Source of the DNA: Deltaproteobacteria bacterium GWF2_42_12
GTDB lineage: Bacteria > Desulfobacterota > GWC2-55-46 > UBA9637
Assembly (NCBI GenBank): GCA_001797665.1
Contig: MGQA01000036.1
Span: 1-49,064 of the forward strand
Reading direction: 5' to 3'
Length of the DNA: 49,064 bases
In this document: positions 25,375 through 32,922 of the stretch, one piece after another
Numbering within the stretch: the first letter of the stretch is position 1
Layout of the letters: the number at the start of each line of letters is the position of its first letter
Translations under genes and position numbers: made by a program
Notes under the pieces: model-generated
Told to the model about the DNA's origin: nothing
What the model saw: the letters and a program-made list of their open reading frames with translations, nothing else
The model's database searches: none

Positions 25375-25878
25375 TCACGATTTTTTTTCCTCTCCGTATG
25401 GGTTATATCTATCTTTATATCCTTTTAATGGGTAATCCTTTCTCAAAGGAAAACCCTCCCAATCCTGCGGCATATATATCCTCCTAAGGTCAGGATGCCC
25501 TTCAAATTCAATGCCAAACATATCGTAAGCCTCCCGCTCTGCCCAGTCTGCTCCTTTCCAGATGGAGGTAACAGAGGGAACTGCTTCTTCTTCCTCAATC
25601 TTAACCTTTAACCTTAACCTGTGTCTTTGGGGGATTGAATAGAGGTGATATACAACCTCAAATCTTGGATTTTGAGGATAATAATCGCTGCCAACCACGT
25701 CTGAAAGAAAGTTAAATTGAAGGGCAGGGTCTTCCTTTAAGAAGCTACATATCTCTATAAGGATATCCTTCTTTATGAGATGAGATACCGCATCTCTGAA
25801 AATAACCGTATCAAGGATAGCCTGACCAAACTTTTCTCTGATATTTTTTACCAGGATTGAATCGGGGCCAACTGCCAT
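25375..25878 (-). CDS. nuoC: NADH-quinone oxidoreductase subunit C
   Basis: 167 residues (30-kDa subunit) with the signature [20 protein letters not shown] and the C-terminal [22 protein letters not shown] take the ATG at 25878 (MAVGPDSI) because GGAG lies 9 nt upstream. A slightly longer start (25893) is possible, but its first codons belong to the adjoining octamer repeat. The repeat therefore appears to supply the ribosome-binding site. Confidence 0.93.
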   Translation of the reverse strand: MAVGPDSILVKNIREKFGQAILDTVIFRDAVSHLIKKDILIEICSFLKEDPALQFNFLSDVVGSDYYPQNPRFEVVYHLYSIPQRHRLRLKVKIEEEEAVPSVTSIWKGADWAEREAYDMFGIEFEGHPDLRRIYMPQDWEGFPLRKDYPLKGYKDRYNPYGEEKKS

Positions 25879-25980
25879 GTCGCTTTGCTCCATTGTAAAA
25901 ACAGAAGTTAAGAGGTTAAGGGGTTGAGAAGTTAAGAAAGCAGTCTCAACTTCCTATCTTCTCAACTTCTCACCTTCTGT
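25879..25980. repeat. octamer two-arm repeat upstream of nuoC
   Basis: Second copy of the 16590-16687 repeat, about 90 percent identical by eye, again immediately 5' of a nuo gene and again ending (minus strand) in ATGGAGCAAAGCGAC before the start codon. Confidence 0.8.
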
Positions 25981-26015
25981 CTCATCTGCAACCTTCAATT
26001 TACACTTCACATTCA

Positions 26016-26591
26016 TTAAGAATGTTGTCTCGCCTCGTATCGTGCAAATACCGAGGGCATCTCTTTTCTTATCTTTTCCTGAAGCATTAAAAACCCGTAT
26101 ATAAGCGCTTCCGGTCTTGGAGGACAGCCCGGGATAAAGACATCCACTGGCACTACAAGGTCTGTGCCCTGGACAACTGCGTAAGTATTGTATGGACCGC
26201 CTGCTGATGCGCATCCTCCTTGTGCAATAACCCATCGAGGCTCCGGCATCTGGTCATAGAGTCTTTTCACAGCAGGCGCTATCTTTTTTGTCATTGTGCC
26301 TGCTATAACCATGACATCACTCTGCCTCGGTGACGGCCTGAATACCATACCCAGCCTATCAGTATCATAACGGGAACAGCCAGCTGAAATCATCTCTATT
26401 GCGCAGCACGCAAGGCCAAATGTCATTGGCCATAGAGCCGACCTTCTTCCCCAGCTTACGATGCCATCAACAACCGTATCCATCTTGGTAGTCTTTGCTA
26501 TTGTAGCAACAACTTTTCCTGTCACATTGACTATGTCGTCAAGGGTTGTAAATTGCACTAGCCCTTCTAATGGATTCTTTGCTATACCCAT
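26016..26591 (-). CDS. nuoB: NADH-quinone oxidoreductase subunit B
   Basis: A 191-residue PSST subunit holding cluster N2. The ligands are visible: the tandem Cys pair in GLACCAIEM, Cys in [10 protein letters not shown] and Cys in [10 protein letters not shown]. The start overlaps the nuoA stop by 10 nt. The C terminus ([16 protein letters not shown]) varies between species. Confidence 0.96.
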   Translation of the reverse strand: MGIAKNPLEGLVQFTTLDDIVNVTGKVVATIAKTTKMDTVVDGIVSWGRRSALWPMTFGLACCAIEMISAGCSRYDTDRLGMVFRPSPRQSDVMVIAGTMTKKIAPAVKRLYDQMPEPRWVIAQGGCASAGGPYNTYAVVQGTDLVVPVDVFIPGCPPRPEALIYGFLMLQEKIRKEMPSVFARYEARQHS

Positions 26592-26944
26592 TCCAGCGCC
26601 CCCTTTGCCCAGACATATATAAGTCCTACCAATAATATAGCTATGAATATAAACATCTCTACAAAGGCGACTATTCCAAGTTCCTTAAGGACAACCGCCC
26701 ATGGGAATAGATACAGTGTCTCTGCATCAAAGACTAAAAAGAGGATTGCTATAATGAAGAAATGCACCTTGAAATGGCCTCTGTCAGCATCGTTGCCAAT
26801 AGGTTCCATTCCGCATTCCCAGGGACTTAGTTTATCTTTGTATGGATTTTTTGGACTTACCAGTTTGTTGACGAATAGAACTGCCGAGGCAAGGAATACA
26901 ACAAAGCCTATAATAATTAAGACAGGAAGATAAGATAAAAGCAT
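26582..26944 (-). CDS. nuoA: NADH-quinone oxidoreductase subunit A
   Basis: A 120-residue three-helix subunit, first gene of the operon. Conserved loop YECGMEP-type (here [10 protein letters not shown]) and the helix [15 protein letters not shown] are intact. ATG 26944 with AGGTGG about 13 nt upstream. Confidence 0.96.
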   Translation of the reverse strand: MLLSYLPVLIIIGFVVFLASAVLFVNKLVSPKNPYKDKLSPWECGMEPIGNDADRGHFKVHFFIIAILFLVFDAETLYLFPWAVVLKELGIVAFVEMFIFIAILLVGLIYVWAKGALEWV

Positions 26945-27037
26945 TATCTGTCACCACCTAAATTAACCCCTGACAAAACCGTGTTTTGCTAAAGGCAGGC
27001 TTTGTTCTTTGCCGAGGATAATTTGTTAAGGACTTAC

Positions 27038-27067
27038 TATGTAAAACAGAAGGCCTTCTATTGTCAA
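27038..27067 (-). promoter_or_regulatory. predicted sigma-70 promoter for the nuo operon
   Basis: On the minus strand TTGACA (27062-27067) is followed after 18 nt by TACATA (27038-27043). The spacer contains the perfect palindrome AGAAGGCCTTCT (27048-27059), a plausible operator. The distance to the nuoA start is about 95 nt. Confidence 0.5.
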
Positions 27068-27092
27068 GAGAAAAAGTTGGCCCAAAAAGGTA

Positions 27093-27128
27093 TTGACCTC
27101 TCTATTTGTATACTGTATATAATATAAT
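27093..27128 (+). promoter_or_regulatory. predicted promoter for the GntR-family gene
   Basis: TTGACC (27093-27098) and TATAAT (27118-27123) with a 19-nt spacer; a second TATAAT overlaps at 27123-27128. The spacer holds TGTATAC-TGTATAT, similar to half-sites bound by GntR/FadR proteins, so autoregulation is possible. It faces the nuo promoter, the two -35 boxes being 25 nt apart. Confidence 0.5.
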
Positions 27129-27251
27129 TGCAGCGGAGAAATGCAATTAAAGCAATTAAAGCATTAATATTTGTAGTTAAACCAAATACCTTGTTCAAAC
27201 TCCCTATGCCAAAACCTTTGGCGCAGGGATAATAATCTCGGAGGCAAGACT

Positions 27252-27929
27252 ATTAGCAGAATTTTAGATTATCCATTTGAAAAGCCACCTACCTTAAGGG
27301 AAAGGATTGTTGATTTTGTCAAAGAGGCTATAATAAAGGGAAGGCTCAGGTCTGGTGAGCGGGTGCCAGAGCCAGAGCTTGCCGAGAAGTTTGGCATAAG
27401 CAGAACCCCTATACGTGAGGCATTTCGACAGCTGGAGTCTGAGGGATTTATTACATTTACTCCAAGGAAGGGGGCGGTTGTCAGTCCTATAACAGAAAAA
27501 GATGTGAAAGAGTTTTATGCCATAAAGGGTATGCTCGAAGGTTATGCCGCAAAGATGGCGTGCTGCAAACTGAGCGGGGAAGACCTAAAGAGGATGGAAT
27601 ACCTGAATTCACAAATGGCAAAATGCGCTGAGAGGAATGATGTGCAGAACTTTTTTAAACTGGATAATCATTATCATGATGTATTTTTAAAAATATGCGG
27701 AAATGATAAATTATACAATCTGGTTCATACACTTGTCCAACAGTTTGAACGCTTCAGGAGAACCTCTCTTTCATTGCATGGCAGGATGCAAAGTTCCGTT
27801 AAACAACATACCGAGATTTTAGAGGCATTCAAAAAGAGAGATGTGGACCTTGTAGAAAGGCTTGTAAAAGCCAATGCAGAAAAGGGCGGTGAACTGCTGG
27901 TGCAAGAGATATTAAAGGAAAAGATTTGA
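27252..27929 (+). CDS. GntR-family (FadR/FCD) transcriptional regulator, apparent ATT start
   Basis: Winged helix (residues about 12-75; LRERIVDFVKEAIIKGRL, then ELAEKFGISRTPIREAFRQL) and a C-terminal FCD ligand-binding domain (about 85-220) with candidate metal/ligand residues in LDNHYHDVF and KQHTEI. The first in-frame ATG/GTG is the GTG at 27363, which would cut off helix 1. A GGAGG at 27239-27243 is ideally spaced from an in-frame ATT at 27252 that gives a full-length 225-residue protein. It is divergent from nuoA and may control that operon; the ligand is unknown (FCD proteins often bind organic acids). Confidence 0.8.
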   Translation: MSRILDYPFEKPPTLRERIVDFVKEAIIKGRLRSGERVPEPELAEKFGISRTPIREAFRQLESEGFITFTPRKGAVVSPITEKDVKEFYAIKGMLEGYAAKMACCKLSGEDLKRMEYLNSQMAKCAERNDVQNFFKLDNHYHDVFLKICGNDKLYNLVHTLVQQFERFRRTSLSLHGRMQSSVKQHTEILEAFKKRDVDLVERLVKANAEKGGELLVQEILKEKI

Positions 27930-27930
27930 T

Positions 27931-28197
27931 ATGGCGCTCATTACATCCCCAGAGGCTGCTGCCAGGCTGGCCAGGACAATCCTTTCTGACATTGCCATCT
28001 ATAACAAGGAAAAGGTAAAGGAAGGATTAAAAAATGACAACCTGTTTGAGGTGCTGGAAAAGGAATTAAAGGAAGGGGAAGATCTCTATAAAAGTAGAGT
28101 TGACCCTACGCTTCTGAAAAAGACCAACTTTTTCAACAAGGCAATTGTTGATATCCTTATAAAGAGGAGCGGCGATGTAGAGTCTGAAATATGGTAA
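27931..28197 (+). CDS. small conserved-looking protein of unknown function
   Basis: 88 residues, soluble and helical, charged in the middle (EKVKEGLKNDNLFEVLEKEL). Starts one base after the GntR stop and is probably co-transcribed. I recognise no family. An N-terminal Ala/Arg-rich helix (SPEAAARLARTIL) and the absence of Cys, membrane helices or a DNA-binding motif are all that can be said. Confidence 0.6.
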   Translation: MALITSPEAAARLARTILSDIAIYNKEKVKEGLKNDNLFEVLEKELKEGEDLYKSRVDPTLLKKTNFFNKAIVDILIKRSGDVESEIW

Positions 28198-28204
28198 ACC
28201 CTTA

Positions 28205-28393
28205 ACTACAATTGCAAATATCAAAATGCAAATTGCAAAATGACATGAAGATGTCACCCTGAGCGAGTGAGCCTTTAGCCCTGAGCAAAGCGAAGGGGAA
28301 GGGTCTCGTAGTTCCTTCGTTACACTCAGGACAAGCTTCGGCTTCGCCTCAGAATGACGCTCTTGGCGCCAATTTGCACTTTTCATTATTTCA
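28205..28393. repeat. heptamer arms with a nested palindromic element, 5' of the RluD gene
   Basis: Left arm of diverged 7-nt units (AATTGCA, AATATCA, AAATGCA, AATTGCA; 28208-28240), right arm with the inverse (CAATTTGCACTTTTCATTATT). Between them lies an element of about 120 bp, beginning GTCACCCTGAGCGAGTGA and ending CTCAGAATGAC, a repeat type common in many genomes. It fills the gap between two genes on the same strand. Confidence 0.6.
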
Positions 28394-29341
28394 ATGACCC
28401 AAACCTTCACAGTTACCCCTTCTGATGCAAAGACCAGGCTGGATATATTCCTTCTGCAAAGACTTCCTGACTTAACCAGGTCAAGAATAAAAAACTTAAT
28501 AGAGGATGGGTTGGTATCTCTTAATGATATGCCGGCTAAGGCAGGGGTTAAGGTAAAGGGCGGAGATGAGATAAGTATTACAATACCAGAACCCCAACCA
28601 GTGAAGGCAGAACCTGAAAAAATCCCTTTAGATATAATCTATGAAGATAAGGATGTAATTGTCATAAATAAACCACCTGGCCTTACAGTGCACCCCGGCA
28701 CAGGCCGAGCAAAAGGGACTCTGGTAAATGCCTTACTTTACCATTGCAGAGACCTTTCCGGAATCGGCGGCGAGCTGCGGCCTGGCATTGTGCATCGCAT
28801 TGATAAAGATACCTCTGGTGTTCTGGTGGTTGCCAAGAATGACAAAAGCCACCAGTTTCTTGCAAAACAATTCAAGGAACATTCCATTAAAAGGAGATAT
28901 CTTGCTATTGTCTCTGGATATGTTAAGAAAGATGAAGGGACAGTCGACCTTCCTATAGGAAGACATATATCAGAAAGAAAAAAGATGTCTGTCCGGACAA
29001 GGAAAGGGAGGCGGGCAGTGACACATTACAGGGTGCTTAAGAGATTCCCTTTTCATACACTCCTTGAAGTTACTCTTGAGACAGGCAGGACGCATCAGAT
29101 AAGGGTGCATCTTTCAGCCATACATCACCCTGTTGTGGGAGACCCTGTTTATGGAAAAGAGAATATTCCATCCGGGCTTTCACAAAAGGCAATCATGCTA
29201 ATTAAAAATCTCAAGCGTCAGGCCCTCCACGCAGAAACACTTGGTATCATTCATCCTGAAACAAACGAGTATGTGGAATGGACAGCGCCCTTACCGAGGG
29301 ATATGGAGGCTATTATAAATGCCCTGGAGGAAACTTGTTAA
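28394..29341 (+). CDS. rluD: RluD-type rRNA pseudouridine synthase
   Basis: 315 residues with an N-terminal S4 domain (about 14-60) and an RluA/RluD catalytic domain. The catalytic Asp lies in HRIDKDTSGVLVVAK, and LETGRTHQIRVHL and HPVVGDPVYG follow. By family it isomerises uridines in 23S rRNA helix 69; RluC-like specificity cannot be excluded. Its 3' end overlaps pgeF, a pairing seen in many bacteria. Confidence 0.85.
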   Translation: MTQTFTVTPSDAKTRLDIFLLQRLPDLTRSRIKNLIEDGLVSLNDMPAKAGVKVKGGDEISITIPEPQPVKAEPEKIPLDIIYEDKDVIVINKPPGLTVHPGTGRAKGTLVNALLYHCRDLSGIGGELRPGIVHRIDKDTSGVLVVAKNDKSHQFLAKQFKEHSIKRRYLAIVSGYVKKDEGTVDLPIGRHISERKKMSVRTRKGRRAVTHYRVLKRFPFHTLLEVTLETGRTHQIRVHLSAIHHPVVGDPVYGKENIPSGLSQKAIMLIKNLKRQALHAETLGIIHPETNEYVEWTAPLPRDMEAIINALEETC

Positions 29342-30138
29342 AACATGGCAATGGCATAATCTACGCTTCATCTCCTCTTTTAGGGAGTGTAGTTTTCATT
29401 GCCCATGGTTTTCTCTCACGAATAGGCGGCATAAGCAAAGGCCCATTTTCATCTTTGAATTATGATGTAAGAGAAGGCGACAACAAGGTAAATATAGAAC
29501 ATCATAAAGCAGTAGTTGGAAGGCTGTTTGGCTTTGAAGCAAAGAGGCTTTTAACAATCAATCAGGTCCACGGAGACGATGTCTTGGTAATTGACAAACC
29601 AGTGAAAAATATTTCTGATATGTCTAAAACCTCAGCAGATGCTATAATTACAAATCAGTATGGTGTTGCCATAGGGGTAATGACAGCAGATTGTGTTCCC
29701 ATTATACTGGTTGATACCGTTAAAAAGGTAATTGGGATGGTTCATGCTGGTTGGAAGGGGACTGTAAAAGGCGTTATTCCCAGGACCCTGGAAAAGATGG
29801 TAAAACAATTTGGTTCTGATAAAAAGGCAATATTGGCAGCAATCGGACCATCCATTGGACAGTGCTGTTATGAAGTGGATAGGTCGGTTGTAAAAGAGTT
29901 TGGAGTCACGGGTTCCGATTCTGGAGATAATGAATTTATAAAAAAAGAGGGGGATGGCTGGAGGATTGATTTAAAGAGGGCAAACCTTAATCAGTTGCTG
30001 AGCGCAGGTATTTTAGAAAAGAATATATCCATGGAAAGCATCTGCACATCCTGCAGAAACGATTTATTTTTCTCTTATAGGGCTGATGGGAAGAAGACAG
30101 GAAGGCAGTTGAATTTTATAGTGATGAAGGGGAGTTGA
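29335..30138 (+). CDS. pgeF: PgeF/YfiH-family polyphenol oxidase (purine nucleoside / cell-wall amidase type)
   Basis: 267 residues from TTG 29335, which has GGAGG seven bases upstream and overlaps the rluD stop; an ATG at 29278 would lie deep inside rluD. Family metal site: His in INQVHGDDV, Cys in MTADCVPI and His in MVHAGWKGT. Also C-terminal CTSCRNDLFFSYRADG. Members act as multicopper-like oxidases, purine nucleoside phosphorylases or peptidoglycan-editing enzymes; which applies here is not decidable. Confidence 0.88.
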   Translation: MLKHGNGIIYASSPLLGSVVFIAHGFLSRIGGISKGPFSSLNYDVREGDNKVNIEHHKAVVGRLFGFEAKRLLTINQVHGDDVLVIDKPVKNISDMSKTSADAIITNQYGVAIGVMTADCVPIILVDTVKKVIGMVHAGWKGTVKGVIPRTLEKMVKQFGSDKKAILAAIGPSIGQCCYEVDRSVVKEFGVTGSDSGDNEFIKKEGDGWRIDLKRANLNQLLSAGILEKNISMESICTSCRNDLFFSYRADGKKTGRQLNFIVMKGS

Positions 30139-30380
30139 TTGCCACCGGCGGCTTGAAACTGATGAGTTGTTTCCATAACTTTAGAGGCATACTATGCCAA
30201 GAACTAACGAAGCGGCAGACACTGATCCCTGCTTAATACCCCTGCTTACTACTACAGGGGTAGGCTCTGCAGAGCCTGCCCCGTACTTGATACGGGGGAC
30301 AAGTTTGAAGGTAATTGAAAGGTTACAGCTTTTCGGATGGAAGCGGGGAGGCGCCCTTTAGATATTTCAATTTTTTCCGT
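30139..30380. other. non-coding stretch with one shared repeat
   Basis: No supported gene. The sequence CCTGCTTAATACCCCTGC and what follows (30226-30275) recurs almost unchanged at 33926-33973 upstream of the defence genes, including the hairpin CCCCTGCTTACTACTACAGGGG-like core and GGCTCTGCAGAGCC. ATGCCAAGAACTAACGAAGC at 30194 resembles a sequence at 31573; neither opens a convincing gene. Confidence 0.5.
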
Positions 30381-30409
30381 TTGACTCAAATAACCCTATT
30401 TGTTATCCT
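30381..30409 (+). promoter_or_regulatory. predicted promoter for the 65-residue antitoxin-like gene
   Basis: TTGACT (30381-30386), a 17-nt spacer and TATCCT (30404-30409), 24 nt before the start codon, which also has a strong AGGAGG. Confidence 0.4.
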
Positions 30410-30432
30410 TTGCAATAAGATAGGAGGATACT

Positions 30433-30630
30433 ATGGAAAAGGCTGCTTTGCTAAATGAGATAAAATTTATGGAATTAAAACTTCATGCCTTAAAGGCGCA
30501 AGTGGAGGCAGGAAAACCGGTGTTTAAGGCTCATACATCGGCAAATTTATACGGTCTGCTGAAGGGGAGCGATGACATAACCGTTGAGGACATTGAGGCA
30601 GTGAAGATAAAGGCCAAGGAGCCTGTTTAG
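30433..30630 (+). CDS. small antitoxin-like protein paired with a broken PIN toxin
   Basis: 65 residues, Lys-rich helical start (KAALLNEIKFMELKLHALKAQV) and an acidic end. It has a strong ribosome-binding site (AGGAGG). Its stop overlaps the GTG of a truncated PIN-domain reading frame, the usual layout of VapB-VapC-type pairs, hence the antitoxin proposal. No DNA-binding fold is evident by eye. Confidence 0.55.
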   Translation: MEKAALLNEIKFMELKLHALKAQVEAGKPVFKAHTSANLYGLLKGSDDITVEDIEAVKIKAKEPV

Positions 30631-30752
30631 TGTATATTGTTACAGATACACATCCGTGGGTTTGGTTCTTGACCGCAAGCCAGCGCCTTTCTCAAAAAGC
30701 CAAGTCTGTATTATCCGATACATCCAATCTGATTATTGTACCATCCATATAA
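30630..30752 (+). pseudogene. truncated VapC-type PIN toxin
   Basis: A 40-codon frame from GTG 30630 begins YIVTDTHPWVWFLTASQRLS, matching the start of VapC PIN domains including the first catalytic Asp (TDTHPWVW), and ends at TAA after NLIIVPSI. The remaining two thirds of the domain, with the other acidic residues, are gone. It was probably inactivated by deletion up to the next toxin-antitoxin pair. Confidence 0.65.
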
Positions 30753-30794
30753 AAAGTTGACTAAACAATTACACTTGTAGTATATTGTAAACAT

Positions 30795-31286
30795 ATGGAG
30801 ATGGTTTTTGATTCTTCCACATTGATATTGCTGGCAAAGACTGAACTATTGCGGGGGGTTTCCGAAGATGTTCAAATAATAATCCCGAAAATGGTAGAGA
30901 CTGAATGCACCTGCAAAGACACCTTTGATGCCAAATTAATTTCTACCCTTATTGATAATCGTAAAATTGAAGTTGTTACAGCAAATAAGGAATCTGCCGC
31001 CACACTGTGCAGAGATTTTAAAATTCATGCCGGCGAGGTTGAAGCGCTTGCTATCGCGTTGAAAAAGCAATTACCTCTTGCTGTGGATGATTTGCCGACT
31101 ATAAAGGCGTGCAAGATACTAAACATTAAATTTGCAACAGCAATCCATTTTTTAATAAATACCACCGAAAAGGGGAGAATTGACAGGAAGATGGCATTTG
31201 TAAAACTTGAAAAACTATCTTTATATGGACGATACAACAAAAGAATAATAGACGATGCCGCAAAAAGGCTGAAAGGAGGCAAATAA
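30795..31286 (+). CDS. PIN-domain toxin (DUF3368-like)
   Basis: A 163-residue predicted ribonuclease. Acidic PIN residues are visible in VFDSSTLILL, in VETECT, in AGEVEALAIA and in AVDDLPTIKAC. Pairs with the following UPF0175-type gene through a TAATG overlap, toxin first. The start at 30795 has no strong Shine-Dalgarno. By family it would cleave RNA when freed of its antitoxin. Confidence 0.75.
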   Translation: MEMVFDSSTLILLAKTELLRGVSEDVQIIIPKMVETECTCKDTFDAKLISTLIDNRKIEVVTANKESAATLCRDFKIHAGEVEALAIALKKQLPLAVDDLPTIKACKILNIKFATAIHFLINTTEKGRIDRKMAFVKLEKLSLYGRYNKRIIDDAAKRLKGGK

Positions 31287-31570
31287 TGTCAGTAATAAGT
31301 TTAAGACTGAAAGACAGGGAAATAAAGAGGATCAACGAACTGTCCAAAATGGAACATAAAGATAAGTCCGCAGTTGCAAGAGAACTGATAGATTACGGCT
31401 GGGAATTTCTGATGCTCAAACTTTACAAAGATGGAAAGATGTCCCTAAGCACCCTTGCATCAAAACTTGAATTGTCTGTAAGCGAAACAATAGACCTTTT
31501 GGCTGAATTTGGAGTTGAATCTCCGATAGATTATGACGATTATTTAAAAGGGTTTGAAGTGTTCAGATAA
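31286..31570 (+). CDS. UPF0175-family antitoxin
   Basis: 94 residues. Ribbon-helix-helix-like N terminus (SVISLRLKDREIKRINELSK) and a UPF0175 region (SLSTLASKLELSVSETIDLLAEFG) resembling a small helix-turn-helix. GGAGGC six bases before the ATG, overlapping the toxin stop. Probably binds the toxin and represses the pair. Confidence 0.72.
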   Translation: MSVISLRLKDREIKRINELSKMEHKDKSAVARELIDYGWEFLMLKLYKDGKMSLSTLASKLELSVSETIDLLAEFGVESPIDYDDYLKGFEVFR

Positions 31571-32091
31571 CCATGCCAAGAACAAACAAAGCTACGGATA
31601 AGGGTTTGAAAATTATTGCCCTCCGTTAGAAAAGTTTTATATTGGGGGTGAAAGACTACAATATCTATATTTAAACCCAAATATGTCATAACACCTAAAA
31701 CCGACAAGGCACTATGTCTTAGTGTGACATGCTGTGACATTTTACTGTGACAAATATGCAATAACCCAAAAAATGCATTTGGTTTTTATTTTTCGGGGCA
31801 AACGCAAGATTTGAGCCAGAGCCTGCCCCTGAAAGTTTCAATCAGGGGACAAGGAAAAGATGGCTGGACAAAACGGAGCATACTGTTTTAAGTATGTGAG
31901 TATTTGGACAGTCAGCTTTGACGCCACGCTTAGCGTGGCTATGTCCCGCTGAGCGGGACGCAGTATTTGGCCAGAGCCTGCCCCTGAAGGTTTTTATCAG
32001 GGGATTGCGTTTGCCAAAAAATGCAACTGCATTTTTTGGTTAATCATCGCCATTCAGCTTTTGAGAAAATAAAAACATTTGAGGGTGTATA
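31571..32091. other. 521-bp non-coding region with a composite palindromic element
   Basis: No gene supported. TGTGAC occurs three times at 31723, 31733 and 31746. From 31763 to 32041 the sequence is framed by AACCCAAAAAATGCAT and its inverse TGCATTTTTTGGTT. Inside, AGAGCCTGCCCCTGA followed by TCAGGGG occurs twice (31812-31853 and 31969-32007), with CCACGCTTAGCGTGG and GTCCCGCTGAGCGGGAC hairpins between. It reads as a non-autonomous element of about 280 bp. Confidence 0.55.
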
Positions 32092-32697
32092 ATGCTAATC
32101 GGTCTTACAGGCGGCATAGCATCGGGAAAAAGCCTTGTTGCAGGGGAATTGAAAAGGCTCGGCGCATACCTTATTGATGCTGATGAGATAGCCAGAGAGG
32201 TGGTAAAGAGAGGCCTTCCTGCATATAGTGAGATTGTTAAGGAATTTGGAGAAAAAATTCTGAATCCGGATAAGACGATAAACCGTAAGGAGCTTGGAAG
32301 GATCGTCTTTTCTAATCCAGAACTCCGCAAGAGGCTTGAACAGATAACACACCCGAGGATACGGAAGAAGATAGAGGCAGAAATATCAGCTATAAAAGCT
32401 AAAAATCCAAAGGCAGTTATTGTAGTAGATGCGGCCCTGCTTATTGAGGGAGGGTTGTATAAAAAGATGGATAAGGTAATAGTAGTCTGTGCGGATGAGA
32501 AAACACAGATAAAACGTTTGACAGAAAGAGACGGCCTTGCCATAGAAGATGCAAAAAACCGCATTGCAAGCCAGATGCCATTAAAAGAAAAAAGAAGATA
32601 CGCTGATTTTGTTATAGAGAATGTGGAAGGAAAAAGTAGGGAGGAAGTAAAAGAGGAAGTTAAAAGGGTATTTGACCGGTTAAAAGACAAAAGGTAA
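32092..32697 (+). CDS. coaE: dephospho-CoA kinase
   Basis: 201 residues, final step of coenzyme A synthesis (phosphorylation of the ribose 3'-OH of dephospho-CoA). P-loop LTGGIASGKS at 5-14, DADEIAREVV (substrate/acidic site), THPRIRKK, VVVDAALLIEGG, and the LID region RLTERDGLAIEDAKNRI. Standard length. Start ATG 32092 preceded by TTGAGGGTGT. Confidence 0.95.
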   Translation: MLIGLTGGIASGKSLVAGELKRLGAYLIDADEIAREVVKRGLPAYSEIVKEFGEKILNPDKTINRKELGRIVFSNPELRKRLEQITHPRIRKKIEAEISAIKAKNPKAVIVVDAALLIEGGLYKKMDKVIVVCADEKTQIKRLTERDGLAIEDAKNRIASQMPLKEKRRYADFVIENVEGKSREEVKEEVKRVFDRLKDKR

Positions 32698-32754
32698 TTA
32701 TATGGAACATCCATGAGCCATTGGCTCACAAAGTGGGACGAAAATTTAACAACT

Positions 32755-32895
32755 GTCATGCCCGAATGCTTCTATCCGTCCCCGAGTGGTTCTATCGGGG
32801 ATAGAAACATTCGGGGACGCATCCAGCGTCTTTTGGATGTGATACGGACTAAAACAGAAAGACTCTGGATTCCCGCTAAAATCCTGCGGGAATGA
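32755..32895. repeat. GTCAT-family element, long copy upstream of ubiV
   Basis: Outer GTCATGCCCGA / GGGAATGAC with extra internal arms (CCCCGA/TCGGGG, CGCATCCAG). The two ends come from different subtypes, suggesting nested or recombined copies. Confidence 0.65.
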
Positions 32896-32922
32896 CAATC
32901 TTAATAAAAGAGGTGTTTTCAG

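Noticed and set aside
25954-26235. 93-codon minus-strand frame
   Set aside because: Overlaps nuoB in another frame and begins inside it; nuoB has the N2 cluster ligands.
30194-30361. Short frames beginning MPRTN at 30194 and 31573, considered as remnants of REP-associated transposases
   Set aside because: Only the first few residues resemble such proteins; the HUH motif and the following sequence are absent.
32040-32759. 239-codon minus-strand frame
   Set aside because: Antisense of coaE, which has all expected kinase motifs.
1824-32895. Interspersed palindromes considered as a CRISPR array
   Set aside because: Copies are scattered, not regularly spaced with unique spacers, and no cas gene is present.
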